From Ctena decussata (lineage: Eukaryota > Mollusca > Bivalvia > Lucinida > Lucinidae), in contig OZ022502.1 in NCBI GenBank assembly GCA_963989385.1, positions 7,656,501 through 7,720,500 on the forward strand: 64,000 nt of DNA. The letters are read 5' to 3'. This document shows positions 35,111-45,729 of the stretch, in pieces. The translations under genes and the position numbers were made by a program. Every line of letters begins with the position of its first letter. Position 1 is the stretch's first letter. The notes under the pieces were generated by a model that worked only from the letters and a program-made list of their open reading frames with translations, ran no database searches and was not told the DNA's origin.

Positions 35111-36715
35111 GTTGTAGAATGTCATTAGCCACTTGTCATTGAAATACACCGTATGCGTGTTGGTCTCAGACCGATGGTTGGTGCCTGATCAAAAGCCGAT
35201 AACACATCGTGGGCCGATTCCCTCAGGGCCGATTTTATAGTCAGTCATCAACCTATTTTGGTCAGTTATATGACGGGGAAAGTAAACAAAAAATTGGGAA
35301 TGGTCAGTAATTTGTACAATCAAATCCCACAACCCACCCTCAAAACCAAAAGGGAAAGAAGGGCACAAACAAAAAGTGACAAACGTTCACGAAAGACACG
35401 CACAGTAAACCGAATGAACAGTTCTTTCCAAAAACTGGTGGTCATTCAGCCATCTAAACTTAAATTGTTATTGTTTCTATTCTCCTAAAGATGTCCCCAA
35501 AGTGACTCAGCGGAACATATCTATGGTTGTAAACACCTGGAACCGTGCGTCCCCACAAAAGTAAGGAGGAGAATTCTCAGGAACTGACACAATTTAAATC
35601 AGATCAAACCCAAGACACCATGTGAGAAGGAGACAACACAAAACTAGTCTTCACCAAAGATTAGACCAGCGGCAGCCGTGTTAACAGCCATTTTACATAT
35701 AGGTGGTCAACAGGCTAGTCTGAACATCACAAACAATATATCAATAACCGACATAACAACTCACAACGCATAAAACAACCAAGAAAAACGAAAACAGAAC
35801 TGCCGCCTCGGGACGGCCAGTAATGAAATTACTTAGGGCTTAACCGGTTTTGTTGTCGACCAACCCTCGCCCTTTATCAAATACTTAGTTGTTCAATTCA
35901 GCAAAAACAACCACCGCTCACACAACAGTCTTACAAAAAAACCATAAAACCAAACCCTAATTAAGAACTGTTACTCTGTAGCACTATCTATTTATAGCTA
36001 TTTTCTATTTTTCAACTTCAAAACGAAACAAAACAAAGAAGAATGGGCAGCTATTCAGATAGCCATATTGTTCAATACCATAGACACGCGTACATAACAA
36101 CGTGCTACAGTCAGGAGCCACGACAGAAGTATCGCCTTGGAACGGTCAGTAATACATTTGGCAAAATTTAAGTTTTGTTGTCAGTTCAAAGATTTGAATA
36201 GCTGATTGCAGCCACCAAACGAGTGGAGATATGCTGCTGATATGGCAAAATCCTTGACCGATTCGGAAAAAGCCATTCCGAAACGAGGATCGAGCTTACC
36301 AATTAGTCAGATTCTTTTAAGCTCGGTAGTACGTCTGTGCAACTTGTCATGTATAGAATGTAAGGCTGATTTTGCGGCGTATAAGCGCGAATTTTCGAAG
36401 ATGAGTTTAAAATTACTATTCTTACTATTCTATTTGATATATTCCATTCTATACACTTGCAAGGCCGTTGGGGCTCCACAGATGACTTGGTAGTAATCTA
36501 TTTCCAACTTATACTGTTTCCAGCTTTCCATTTTGTGCTGACAAAGTCCATTCACGTCCACTCTTTAAGACCTAACTGCCCACCTCTTCTGCCAATTTCT
36601 GCACACAGCACAACATCAGCTGCTGTTGTGAATAGTTAGATTCTTGGGAAACAAGGAATACACACACAAAAAAAAATGAAAATAGCAGGACCATTTAATT
36701 GAGTCTGAGTTAAAG
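35111..36715. other. Non-coding region with dispersed-repeat fragments
   Basis: Contains pieces of the repeat at 42984 and 60544 (for example gaacagttctttccaaaaac and aacagaactgccgcctcggg, then acggccagtaatgaaattac at about 35795-35840; a second ending, cgccttggaacggtcagtaa, at 36130-36155). Open frames of 60-95 codons show no motif. Confidence 0.5.
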
Positions 36716-36895
36716 TTGTCACTGTTTAAGTGGTCACTGTATCAAGGGGTCACTATATCATGGGGTTTAAAGGATCATACTATCAAGGGTTCATCTGTCA
36801 TTGGCGGCAGCTGCCAATGACAGATGACCCCTTGATAGTGTGATCCTTAAACCCCTTGATGCAGTGACCTGTTGATACAGTAACCCCTAGATACA
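36716..36895. repeat. Palindromic MITE, perfect centre
   Basis: tcatctgtcattggcggcag is immediately followed by its inverse ctgccaatgacagatga; outward, atcaaggggtcactatatca and ggggtttaaaggatcat pair with atgatccttaaacccc-type sequence and gatacagtaacccc. No coding. Confidence 0.75.
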
Positions 36896-37604
36896 TTATG
36901 GGGTTCCTTAACCCAAAATACAGTGCCATATAAACGTATCTTTATCACATTTAGTGCGACAGAAGCGTGTTTCTGTATTTGATAGCTGTCGTTAAACCCC
37001 AAAAGTGTAGAAAAACGTGAAATCCAAACCTCGACAGGCAACGAGCATGCCTCTATGAGCAACATCTTCTGACACAGCAGATGCAGACCAGTTAAGAGAC
37101 ACCCTCGTATTAAGTCGCGAGCTCAGGCTCCAGTCCCCTATTCCATAGATCCACCTAAACCCCTTGTGTCCGAGAAAAGTGGCGCACAAAGGCATCAGGA
37201 AAGAGATGTCCAATGCAGTGCCAGTAGACGGACGAACGTCCTATGCTATTAACTGGCTCAGGTGAACAAAAAATTAGAACCAACTCTGAAGCTGAGGGAT
37301 CACTTATCTTAAGCAGCAAGATTTTGTTTGTCCCCTCCGGTGACCGATAAAAGAAACAAAGTTGACTGTTAATGTTCCCAACCATTGCAGAAACTGATGG
37401 CTAGGATTTGAATCTTGTAAAACTAGTTTTAGCCTAAAATATTTTACTGACGGTTCTTAGGCAGTACTTCTGTTGTGGTTCCTAAATGTCACTTGTTCTT
37501 ATGTCAGTATGTCTGTGGCCTTCTAGCAATATGGTCAATGTATAGCTGCCAACTGCGCTTTCTGTTTTGCTTTAGGATTTGAATTAGAAAAAAAGTAAAA
37601 TAGA
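36896..37604. other. Non-coding stretch, nothing recognised
   Basis: Three overlapping minus-strand open frames of 72-76 codons lack motifs and conserved start context. Confidence 0.4.
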
Positions 37605-37855
37605 TGTTGGTTGGTTGATTGGATGCAAAACGTCCACGGTAAACAGCTAATGTCATGTTGGGACGGTCAGTTAACCTAACCACAATATTCCTGGGCAGGT
37701 TTAGACATCCTAAGCGATTAACCAGTTCCTAGTGCACATACTTTCGCCAGTAACTGGCAACTGCCCTTCTTTAATCAGCGGAAGGAGAAACGAAAGTATG
37801 TGGCCAGACCGGGTTTCGAACCCAGGACCTCTGACTTATGAGTCAGGTGCCCTAC
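37605..37855 (-). repeat. tRNA-derived SINE, family S5, broken by the gypsy element
   Basis: Minus-strand copy of the SINE at 63088. The B box (gggttcgaaacccgg) lies near 37810-37825 and the anticodon-arm-like ctgactcataagtcag just beyond. The head stops at ccctac (37855), where the LTR element begins, and resumes as cctaccaattgcgctacgtg at 43517-43545. The anticodon would be CAU, but the attached body and tail show a SINE. Confidence 0.8.
37851..37855. other. Target-site duplication, left copy (CCTAC)
   Basis: CCTAC at 37851-37855 is repeated at 43517-43521, directly outside the two LTRs. The SINE sequence across the joint is restored when one copy is removed, as expected of a 5-bp duplication made by a Ty3/gypsy integrase. 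Confidence 0.85.
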
Positions 37856-38085
37856 TGTAGAGTCCGAGTGTAGGCTGTTATGTAATATATCACGGATTTA
37901 ACCACAGTCAATAACTCATTTAAAGATTATATACTTTTATTACAAACTACAGCATACATAAAGACTCTACTTACTAACGCTATTAAAGAGGCAACATGGA
38001 TATATATATATATTTTCAAAGTGTATCTTTCTGTTAGAGGCTCAGTAAGGGTAATCATTATAATATTTATTAAACAAACACTACA
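37856..38085 (-). repeat. 3' LTR of the gypsy element
   Basis: On the minus strand it begins tgtagtgtttgtttaataaa and ends ...ctcggactctaca (TG...CA). It matches the LTR at 43271-43516 over nearly all its length; the differences are short indels and an extra 13 bp at this copy's terminus. A purine-rich tract (agggggaaaaagaatg) lies immediately inside at 38086-38101. Confidence 0.85.
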
Positions 38086-38101
38086 CATTCTTTTTCCCCC
38101 T

Positions 38102-38715
38102 ACAATAAAATAAAACTTATTTTATTTTTTTATATAGTACTATTTTTTTGATTACATGAAATGTCAATTCACTGCAAATACCAATTATACGGTAATTCCA
38201 ATTAGACAAGACATATGATAAATGTTCCAAAACTTCAAGTTTGTTTCTTATCGTACGTTAAGCTTATGTTTCCTCACAAGTCCATTAAAACATAATGTTG
38301 TCGACATGAGAATGTTATGGTAACGGTTTCTTAACAACACCCTACTTATATTTCAGCTTCATAATTACTTCTAAGCTATAACTGTCAAAAACTCCCAGAT
38401 AAAAAGTGAATAATTCCTACATTGTCTCTGAGCCTGTGATAAAGCAATTATTTCATTCATGGTTTTGATAACATGTCTTAGAATGAATTTCTCACAGTTA
38501 GGTTCATGAATAAAATACCACACACACATTGTGTCATGTAGAGTAGATTAGAGTACATTGACCTGGCTGATATGTCCTTGAGAATCAAAGCAAACTGCTG
38601 ATATTTTCAGAAGGCAAAGAAAAACACTATTAATCAAAAATAACAGCGTTTTAAGAAATTTGAAAATCCAAAAAAATGCAGATTATACTGAATACACTGT
38701 ATACATATAATTACA
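38102..38715 (-). other. Non-coding 3' region of the gypsy element
   Basis: AT-rich sequence between the integrase stop codon (38716) and the polypurine tract. No frame or motif seen. Confidence 0.6.
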
Positions 38716-40455
38716 CTACTTCATCACAAAGTCTTTGAATTTTTCAGGCATTCTTCTTTCTCCTGCCGATCTAGTGTTATATTTCACAGATTTGGTTAAA
38801 GGCACATCAACATTATTTTGATCATTTAGGGCTGGTGTTGTCAAAGTCGGAAGCGGTTCCGATTCCGGCTCGGTTGAAGGTATATCATTACCTGCAAATG
38901 TTTCTGACTCGCTAGGCGCCTCCCTGTCATGAAACTTCCTCATATGCGTCACGTTTCGCCTATACCTGACACCCTGGTCAGATTCAACTAAAACGCTATT
39001 TCCTGTCTTATTAAGCACTGTAAACGGTTGTGGCTTAAAATTTGTACTGAATTTATTTTCAGCTTTCTGTTTTAGCAATACCGTATCACCGGATTTAATA
39101 TTGCTTGGTTGTGCATTTCGTCGCACGTCACTGTAAATTTTTCCTTTTTCTTTTTGTTCCGCATCACGATCGCGAATTTCCTGATCATCCAAACTATAAT
39201 CTTGCAATTGCGGTAATTTCGTCTTTGTTTTTCGTCCAAATAGCATTTTAGCAGGGCTTACTCCTGTTGTGGAGTGTGGCGTGCTCCTATACATGAGTAA
39301 ATAATTGTCAAGATCTGCTTTCCAATCGCGCTTTTGCGACTGAACAATGCGGATCCGTTTAAGAATGGATCGGTTTTCTCGTTCTACCTGACCTTGGGCA
39401 GGACTCCAATATGGGCTTATCCTTCGATGAGTAATACCAAGTTCTCGCATAAAATTTTGAAAATGGTCACTCAGGAACTGACTTCCGTTATCGGTTTGTA
39501 TGAGGTCAGGAATTCCATGTGTAACAAACATTTTCCACATTTGAGTTGTAATCTTTTCTGCAGCGGTATTTTTCATGATGACGATCTCGAAAAACCGACT
39601 ATATAGGTCGACTAAAACGAAAACCGAGTTACCATCAGGCAACAGCCCTAATAAATCCGCTGATAAATGCTTCCAAGGACCGGGAGGTAGGTTTGTACGT
39701 ACCATTGGTTCAGGCTTAGTTGGCTGACTGACCAACTGACAACCATAACAACTTTTACAAAATTTTTCTATCTCTTTGTCAATAGCAGGCCACCAAGCTA
39801 CAGTTCTAAGTCGTCTTTTCATAGAAACTATACCTGGATGCCCGTCATGACCCAACTCTAAAATTTGTTGTCTCAAACTTTTTGGTATGACAATACGGGT
39901 CCCTCGTAGAACAAGTTTACCTATAGCAGACAGCTCATTTTGCACTGGCAAATACTCTTTGTAAGGTAACTTATACCATTTTCCATTTAATAAGCATTCT
40001 TGTACTGCCATTAGTTCGGGATCTTTATGAGACGCTTTCTCAATTTCTCGGGTAGTCATTGCGATTGGCGTTGATTCACGTGCTACAAACTTTACATACT
40101 GGTCAGACTCTACTGATTCATGTGACTGAAAATTTTTCGCTTGATCTGACTTGCTTAATAATCTACTTAATGAGTCATTGATATTTTTTCGGCCAGCTAT
40201 ATACCTTACTTTGAATTTGTAAGGCTGCAACCTTAGAGTCCAGCGTTCGATTCTCGCACATGGCTTCGATTTTGGTGTGAAAATGAACGATAACGGTTTG
40301 TGATCGGTGAGCAACTCAAAATCGGTACCGTATAGATATGCATGGAATCTTTCACACCCCCATACGAGACTTAATGCCTTTTTCGGTTTGTGAGTATCTG
40401 CGCTCTGTATCAGACAAGCTTCGGCTTGCATACGAGATGACACGATACTCATCAC
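38716..40455 (-). CDS. pol: Gypsy pol, RNase H C-terminus and integrase (579 codons)
   Basis: The N-terminal part holds the end of RNase H (ALSLVWGCERFHAYLYG, LLTDHKPL with the Asp near residue 51). Integrase follows: an HHCC zinc domain (H203/H206, C236, C239), then the catalytic core D267 (SADLLG), D322 (QTDNGSQF) and E358 (GQVERENR), a D-55-D-35-E spacing. The C-terminal part contains a conserved GDTVLLKQ-type segment of the integrase tail. The integrase itself looks uninterrupted. The frame overlaps the upstream pol frame by 104 bp, and RNase H is split between the two, so a frameshift, not programmed recoding, is the likely cause. Confidence 0.85.
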   Translation of the reverse strand: MMSIVSSRMQAEACLIQSADTHKPKKALSLVWGCERFHAYLYGTDFELLTDHKPLSFIFTPKSKPCARIERWTLRLQPYKFKVRYIAGRKNINDSLSRLLSKSDQAKNFQSHESVESDQYVKFVARESTPIAMTTREIEKASHKDPELMAVQECLLNGKWYKLPYKEYLPVQNELSAIGKLVLRGTRIVIPKSLRQQILELGHDGHPGIVSMKRRLRTVAWWPAIDKEIEKFCKSCYGCQLVSQPTKPEPMVRTNLPPGPWKHLSADLLGLLPDGNSVFVLVDLYSRFFEIVIMKNTAAEKITTQMWKMFVTHGIPDLIQTDNGSQFLSDHFQNFMRELGITHRRISPYWSPAQGQVERENRSILKRIRIVQSQKRDWKADLDNYLLMYRSTPHSTTGVSPAKMLFGRKTKTKLPQLQDYSLDDQEIRDRDAEQKEKGKIYSDVRRNAQPSNIKSGDTVLLKQKAENKFSTNFKPQPFTVLNKTGNSVLVESDQGVRYRRNVTHMRKFHDREAPSESETFAGNDIPSTEPESEPLPTLTTPALNDQNNVDVPLTKSVKYNTRSAGERRMPEKFKDFVMK

Positions 40456-41815
40456 CCTGCTTTTGTGTTAGAACACACCCTAACCCTACGGGGCTGGCAT
40501 CCGCGATAACCTGCGTTGGAGCCGATTTATTAAAATAGCCCAAAGTTTCAGCTTTAGCTAAATGTTTTTTTAATTGCTCAAAAGAATTTTGTTCATCTTG
40601 GCCCCATTTAAAGACTGTGTTCTTGCGAGTCAGTTTACGCAACGGCGCTGATAAAGTCGCAAGATCAGGGATGAACCTCGCACTGTACTGCACTAAACCC
40701 AGGAAACTCCTTACTTCAGAAGCATACATAGGCTCTCGTGCATTCAATACGGCAGTAACCTTAGCCTCCGTCGGACCGACTCCGTGCTCGGACAACACGT
40801 GACCCATGAACTCTAATTTAGGCAAATTAAATTCACATTTATCCCGGTTTAAAGTAATTCCCTTCTCCTGAAGCACAGTAAGCACTTTGTGAAGCCTCTC
40901 ATCGTGTTCCTTCTGGGTTGAAGCATGAATAATGATGTCATCCAGAATATTTTGGACTCCTTCGCAACCTTGGAGAATTTGTTGTATGACCTTTTGAAAC
41001 ATTTCCGCTGCACAGCTTATACCAAAATTTAACCGTTTATAACGATAAAGCCCCTTATGTGTTATAAATGTTGTTATCTCACGGGAATCGGGTTCAAGCT
41101 CAATGTGATGGTATGCCCACTGAATATCTATCTTACTGAAAATTTTAGACTCGTTCATATCCTGTAAGAGTTCATCAATTGTGGAAATTGGATGGTGTAT
41201 TCTTTTCACTGCTTGATTTGCTTGTCTCATATCCACGCATAATCGTATGTCCCCATTAGGTTTAGGTGCTATAACTACAGGTGATATCCAGTCATACGGT
41301 TCATTTACTTTCTCAATGATGTCAAGCTTTTCTAATTTATCCAGTTTATCACTCAACTTGTCTCTTAAACTGAATGGAACTCGTCTCAAAGTTTGAATAA
41401 CTGGATCAACATTTTTATCTATCGGAATTTTTAGTTGAAAGTCTTTCAGCTTTCCAAAGCATTCAAAACATTTTGAATACTTCTTAAATATTTGTTCATT
41501 TGTCGTAGAAGAGTTTATAACATTTACCTCAGGTCCCAGCTTTAGTACTCCAAGCTTCAAAGCAGTATCTTTTCCTAATAAAGAACTTCCTTTTCCTTCA
41601 ATCACAATAAATTCCACATGTTTCAATTCATTTGCGTTTATTCCAATGTCAGCCCGAAATGTCCCTGCAACAGGTAGCGGCTTACTACTTCCATATGCGT
41701 AAATATTCTTTGAAATCTTCCTGGTCTTACACTTTATTTTCTGTTCTTTTAATTTATCCCATGTATATTTTGTTATGAAAGAGATTTCATGACTTCTCTT
41801 TCTGTTGATAATCAA
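40352..41815 (-). CDS. pol: Gypsy pol, partial protease, RT and start of RNase H (487 codons)
   Basis: The N-terminus keeps the last strand of the aspartic protease (SSLLGKDTALKLGVL, residues 78-91), but the DTG/DSG catalytic motif is missing because coding sequence begins at a junction with foreign DNA near 41786. RT motifs follow: WISPVVIAPKPNGDIRLCVD (176-195), FSKIDIQWAYHHI with D230, FGISCAAEMFQ, and ILDD at 290-293, a known variant of YxDD. The thumb (FMGHVLS, SFLGLVQYSARFIP) and the first RNase H strand (VIADASPVGLGCVL, D439) are present. The frame is lost at YSQTEKG. It has no start of its own; the first Met is probably accidental. Confidence 0.85.
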   Translation of the reverse strand: MIINRKRSHEISFITKYTWDKLKEQKIKCKTRKISKNIYAYGSSKPLPVAGTFRADIGINANELKHVEFIVIEGKGSSLLGKDTALKLGVLKLGPEVNVINSSTTNEQIFKKYSKCFECFGKLKDFQLKIPIDKNVDPVIQTLRRVPFSLRDKLSDKLDKLEKLDIIEKVNEPYDWISPVVIAPKPNGDIRLCVDMRQANQAVKRIHHPISTIDELLQDMNESKIFSKIDIQWAYHHIELEPDSREITTFITHKGLYRYKRLNFGISCAAEMFQKVIQQILQGCEGVQNILDDIIIHASTQKEHDERLHKVLTVLQEKGITLNRDKCEFNLPKLEFMGHVLSEHGVGPTEAKVTAVLNAREPMYASEVRSFLGLVQYSARFIPDLATLSAPLRKLTRKNTVFKWGQDEQNSFEQLKKHLAKAETLGYFNKSAPTQVIADASPVGLGCVLTQKQGDEYRVISYASRSLSDTERRYSQTEKGIKSRMGV

Positions 41816-42392
41816 GCTGATATCATTGAGGCATTTAACTCAACCTCTAGATATTTAGACGATCTTTTGAATATTGATAATCCTTATTTTGAAAGCATGG
41901 TCAACCAAATTTACCCACCTGAACTTAAATTGAATAAAGCTTATACTTCAGATACCGAGGCCCCCTTTTTGGATTTACATCTATTTCTAACGGTTTTGTA
42001 TCTTCTAAAATTTATGATAAACGTGATGACTTTGACTTTGATATAGTTAATTTTCCATTTTTGGATGGTGACGTTCCACGTCGTCCCTCTTATGGAGTGT
42101 ATATTTCTCAACTTATAAGATTTGCTACAATGTGTAGTCATGTAGATGACTTTAATGCTCGTAATAAATGTTTAACTGCTAAACTTCTTCAACAGGGCTA
42201 TCGGTATCATAAGCTTAGAAAGGCTTTTTCTAAATTCTATCGCAGACACCATGAATTGGTTTCAAAATTTGATGTCGGATTAAAATTTCTTTTAGACCAA
42301 GGCCTATCAGAACCAGAATTTTATGGTGACTTAGTATACAAATTCAAAAAGATTAATGGCCGCTTGTACAACGGGATAAGTAGGAGTTGAGT
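41786..42392 (+). mobile_element. RT-like retroelement fragment, family Q, copy 3 (YLDD)
   Basis: Two plus-strand frames joined by a small deletion near 41980 give RYLDDLLNIDN (YxDD-like box), QIYPPELKLNKA, APFLDLHL, then DGDVPRRPSYGVYISQLIRF, KLLQQGYRYHKLRKAFSKFY and a terminal FYGDLVYKFKKI. The fragments at 30180 and 44620 share the KRDDF, FPF, YGVYVSQL and GY blocks. It lies where gypsy gag and the protease N-terminus should be, in opposite orientation, so it was inserted or joined secondarily. Confidence 0.65.
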
Positions 42393-42983
42393 GGTGCTCA
42401 GGTGAGAATCTCAGCTGATCGGATTTACAAACTCAAGTTAGGATCACGACTCCGATCAGGGTTGACTCTTGCTCACTTGGCTTTTTTAGTGTAAACATAT
42501 TTTATTTCAATTTTATACAAGTTATGTACAGGTTGCAAATAGTATACAATAGCAAAAGGATCTGAACGGAAGCCAGGGGCTTATTTAGTTCATCTCCTTG
42601 GCTTTTTTATCGATAATGAAACGGTGAGTGACGCTCAGAAAGTACGGATCAAACAAACCTGCTTCACAGCAGGTTTGGGTAACTTGTCCCTGATATTTCT
42701 TCTCATTATAGTATTCTAGATCATAAATAAAATTAGATATAGGTAAGTACATTATCATTTTGTATTGGACATTAAAAGAAATGGAATATATTAAGATACA
42801 GTTGATGTTTTAGTAAGGGTTTTAGATAAGACAAACAAAAAAGTTATCCAGATGATTTTTTTCCTAACGGTTACTACTACAATCAAAAATGCGCTCTATA
42901 AACAATTCCAATTCTGTTTCTGCGTGCGTATGCTTACATAGACCAACACGTATGCTTACATACAAGCTGTAACATTGTAGATA
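42393..42983. other. Non-coding filler between RT-like fragment and dispersed repeat
   Basis: Contains a hairpin gtgctcaggtgagaatctca near 42394 and the phrase aaacctgcttcacagcaggtttggg (hairpin, about 42656-42681). No gene. Confidence 0.5.
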
Positions 42984-43272
42984 AAAGTAAAAAGTATGCA
43001 AAGACCAGGAACTGAAACAATCCAAATCCAAATCCAGCCCTCAAACCATAGTTGGAAACAACTAAGATTACAAATAATCAAGATACAGAGAACATATGGC
43101 CAACCGAGTGAGCAGCTTGTTCCCAAAAGGTGGCCACTCAGCAACCCAAACCGAACCAAAAATAATAAGAACATACATAAGGTAAAACATCACAGAAACT
43201 CTGACACCAAAAACAGGCAACAGAGAACCACAACAGAACTACCGCCTTGGAACGGTCAGTAATGAATTACTG
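42984..43272. repeat. Dispersed repeat R2, copy inside the gypsy element
   Basis: The 289 bp match 60544-60832 without gaps and with only a handful of substitutions, both ending cggtcagtaatgaattactg. Here the repeat runs straight into the truncated 5' LTR; at 60833 it continues into ggggggcttaaatcgatttt. Open frames through it are coincidental. Confidence 0.8.
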
Positions 43273-43516
43273 TATGCTGTTATGTAATATATCACGGATT
43301 TAACCACAGTCAATAACTCATTTATATACTTTTATTACTTTAGATTATATACTTTTATTACAAACTACAGCATACATAAAGAAACAAGAACTGAACTCTA
43401 CTAACTAACGCTATTAAAGAGGCAACATGGATATATATATATATTTTCAAAGTGTATCTTTCTGTTAGAGGCTCAGTAAGGGTAATCATTATAATATTTA
43501 TTAAACAAACACTACA
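43271..43516 (-). repeat. 5' LTR of the gypsy element, inner end truncated
   Basis: Matches the 3' LTR but carries a duplication of the tatacttttattac phrase and an extra acaagaactga. It lacks the last 13 bp (ctcggactctaca) found in the other LTR, where the R2 repeat joins. The outer edge ...ctaca meets CCTAC (43517). Confidence 0.8.
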
Positions 43517-43545
43517 CCTACCAATTGCGCTACGTGGCCCGGCGT
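43517..43545 (-). repeat. Remainder of SINE S5 head and right target duplication
   Basis: cctaccaattgcgctacgtg, then gcc, is the A-box half of the SINE interrupted at 37855, preceded by the duplicated CCTAC. Confidence 0.8.
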
Positions 43546-43814
43546 AATTACTTTTTCCTGATGTATATGTCGATGCTGTCGTTCATCTATTGTGTGCGTG
43601 GTGTTTGCAAATGAGGCTGTTGAATGACCACCTGTCTGGGATAAACAAGCTACCGTCATAACAGACTTTGTATTTGTTTTACTTAATTATGACTAGGTAT
43701 ATTCACTTAATACTGGACCAGAAAGAGAAACAAGGCCTGTCTAAACCAGAATAGATGGTTACTTAATGAATAAATTCCAGAACAAAATGTTGGCCGCAAT
43801 GAATAGGAAAATAT

Positions 43815-44520
43815 ATGGTCGTTGTAGAAGAACCAAATACAAAAAATAATGCAACAGACTGCATGCGCAGCAGTTAAATTAGTCATTGCTGGCAGCTTTG
43901 CTGCAGTCTCTAATTGCACGCAGGTTGATCGGGTCTCAGATTTATTTAAGGCTCTGGCATATAAACCTACTTTTAGTTGATTAGGGAGTTCGTTTGGGCT
44001 TGATAATCTGTCATTGACCGGGCCTAATTGTGTCAACTGTTCGGTTGTCAAGCCAATCAAGATTGGTAGCTTACCGTGGAGCTTAAATCGATGTTACGTA
44101 ATCACAACCCTCGCCCTAGATTCTTTTGTGAATAATACACATGCAAGTTTCGAGGTGCGTGCAAAGGTCGTCTGGCTAATCAATGAATCAGACAACAAAC
44201 CTGTAAATCAAGATTAAATACTGAGATCAACAAGACTGAGCCTTCAAAATCAAGAACAATACTGAAACAATGGAGCAAAAGAGGTGCAACAATCGGAGCA
44301 GATCCAGTCAATGACATATTTTCCTGCTCTAACCAACTTTCCAATCAACTAAAAGGAGATTTTATAGGCCGAAGCCTTAAATAAATCTGAGACCCAATCA
44401 ACCTGCGTGCAATTAAAGACTGCAGCCAACTTCCAGCAATGACTAATTTAAATACAGAGCATGCAGTCTGTTGCATTACATTTTTGTCGTATTTGATTCT
44501 TTTACAACTACAGATTATTT
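43815..44520. repeat. Fold-back element with about 150-bp arms
   Basis: The left arm (aatgcaacagactgcatgcg, attagtcattgctggcagct, tgcacgcaggttgatcgggt, ctcagatttatttaaggctc) is mirrored at 44345-44510 in the same inverted order. The loop of about 350 bp carries gcttaaatcgat and ccctcgccct, a phrase also found at the edge of R2-type repeats. Confidence 0.75.
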
Positions 44521-44619
44521 TCCTAAAAGAAGTTAAGTGACCCCCATAGAATAACGAATCCTGGTCATTATTCTATAGAAAAAATGACCCAATTATTATA
44601 AAATACTGACTCCCGTTTA

Positions 44620-45215
44620 AAATGAAAGTGGTCAAACTTCCCAAATCATAAGTCTGAACTCGTAAGTCTTTTTAACATTGACAATTCTGGAATATTTAGG
44701 ATACACAAATATGGATCCCGAAATTGAGGTGTGATCAGGTGCTCGCGAGTAGTAAGCATCACCTGTCTATTATAATACACCCGCCATATCTATGTATCAG
44801 TAGGTAAAGTCAGTGAAAAAGAAAGTCCGGTATATGAAAGCTTAACTAAAGCATCGGCTGAGGCCATCACATCGTAAATTAGTTTAGAAACGACCACATT
44901 GTAGAGATCAACGAGGTTATGGTGTCTCCCATAAATCTTTTTAACTGTCGACACAAGTTTTACTTTCTGATAACCCTGTGTCAACAGTTTACGGGTGAGC
45001 AGCCTCCCTCTTTCAACAAAGTCATGATACTTGAAACAGGCTCTAGCATAACGGACTAGCTGAGAAACATAAACTCCGTATGCAGGTGCCGAAGGGATAT
45101 TACTGCTTAAAAATGGAAAGTTAACTATGGGAAAATTAAAGTCGTCCCTATTGTCATAAAGCCTAGTAAAAAGCTTTCCATAGTCAATATAGAGATAACA
45201 ATCTAAATATGAGGC
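44620..45215 (-). mobile_element. RT-like retroelement fragment, family Q, copy 2
   Basis: The minus strand gives YLDCYLYIDYGKLFTRLYDN, RDDFNFPIVNFPFLSSNIPS, APAYGVYVSQLVRYARACFK and QGYQKVKLVSTVKKIYGRHH, ending in a 64-codon uninterrupted stretch. Less decayed than the copy at 30180, with which it also shares 3' flanking sequence (cacccgccatat and upstream). The upstream RT core is missing. Confidence 0.7.
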
Positions 45216-45729
45216 AAAAATAATGACCTCCTCGAGAATATCTTTAAATATTGACCCTCAGTCATTAGTCTTTAAATAATGGTGACCCCCTCCCCCCACC
45301 CCCGGAAATGATATTATGATCCCTGGAAGCAATGATGCCTTGACATTTGTATATGACCCATAGAATGCTGTGTTCATCTGACGGGTTTTGAAATAACTTT
45401 GCATAAATGTCAATTGCAAGAGGATGTATCGCGCGAAATACATAGATACCAATCTCAAAGGTCTAGGTAATATAGATAATTCAAAGAGAATTGTGTCCTA
45501 TATGATTCTGGAAAACAGAATGTCGTGCCGCCTAGCCTGTAGCTCTGTGGGTAGATTTGAAAACAACTGGAAGCAACTGTTAGCCATATCAAGATAATTA
45601 AACATATATCGCTCGCAAGATCTGAAAGTCAATGTCACAAATTCAGGTAAATGTTGACTGATGGTTTTGACGATATGAGGTTTGTTGCTTCGCTCCCTTC
45701 CCAAAATTTTCTGAAATCAGATAAAGGAC

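Larger units (their letters stand above)
37856..43516 (-). mobile_element. Ty3/gypsy LTR retrotransposon, degenerate and chimeric
   Basis: Two LTRs (230 and 246 bp), a polypurine tract next to the 3' LTR, CCTAC target duplications and pol-coding sequence in the order protease (partial), RT, RNase H, integrase on the minus strand. No gag or primer-binding site is visible. The expected positions (41786-43270) instead hold an RT-like fragment in the opposite orientation and a 289-bp dispersed repeat also present at 60544-60832. Pol is frameshifted, so the copy is inactive. Confidence 0.85.

Noticed and set aside
37800..37855. tRNA-Met(CAU)-like sequence
   Set aside because: Attached to a SINE body that recurs at 63088, with a 6-nt anticodon loop; a SINE head, not a tRNA gene.
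40352..40455. Programmed frameshift between the two gypsy pol frames
   Set aside because: The overlap splits RNase H within its core, where Ty3/gypsy elements do not recode. With gag missing and an LTR damaged, a mutation is likelier.
42996..43262. Open frame repeated at 60511-60822, looking like a conserved protein
   Set aside because: The similarity is that of dispersed repeat R2 at DNA level. No domain, no consistent start, and the opposite strand is open too.
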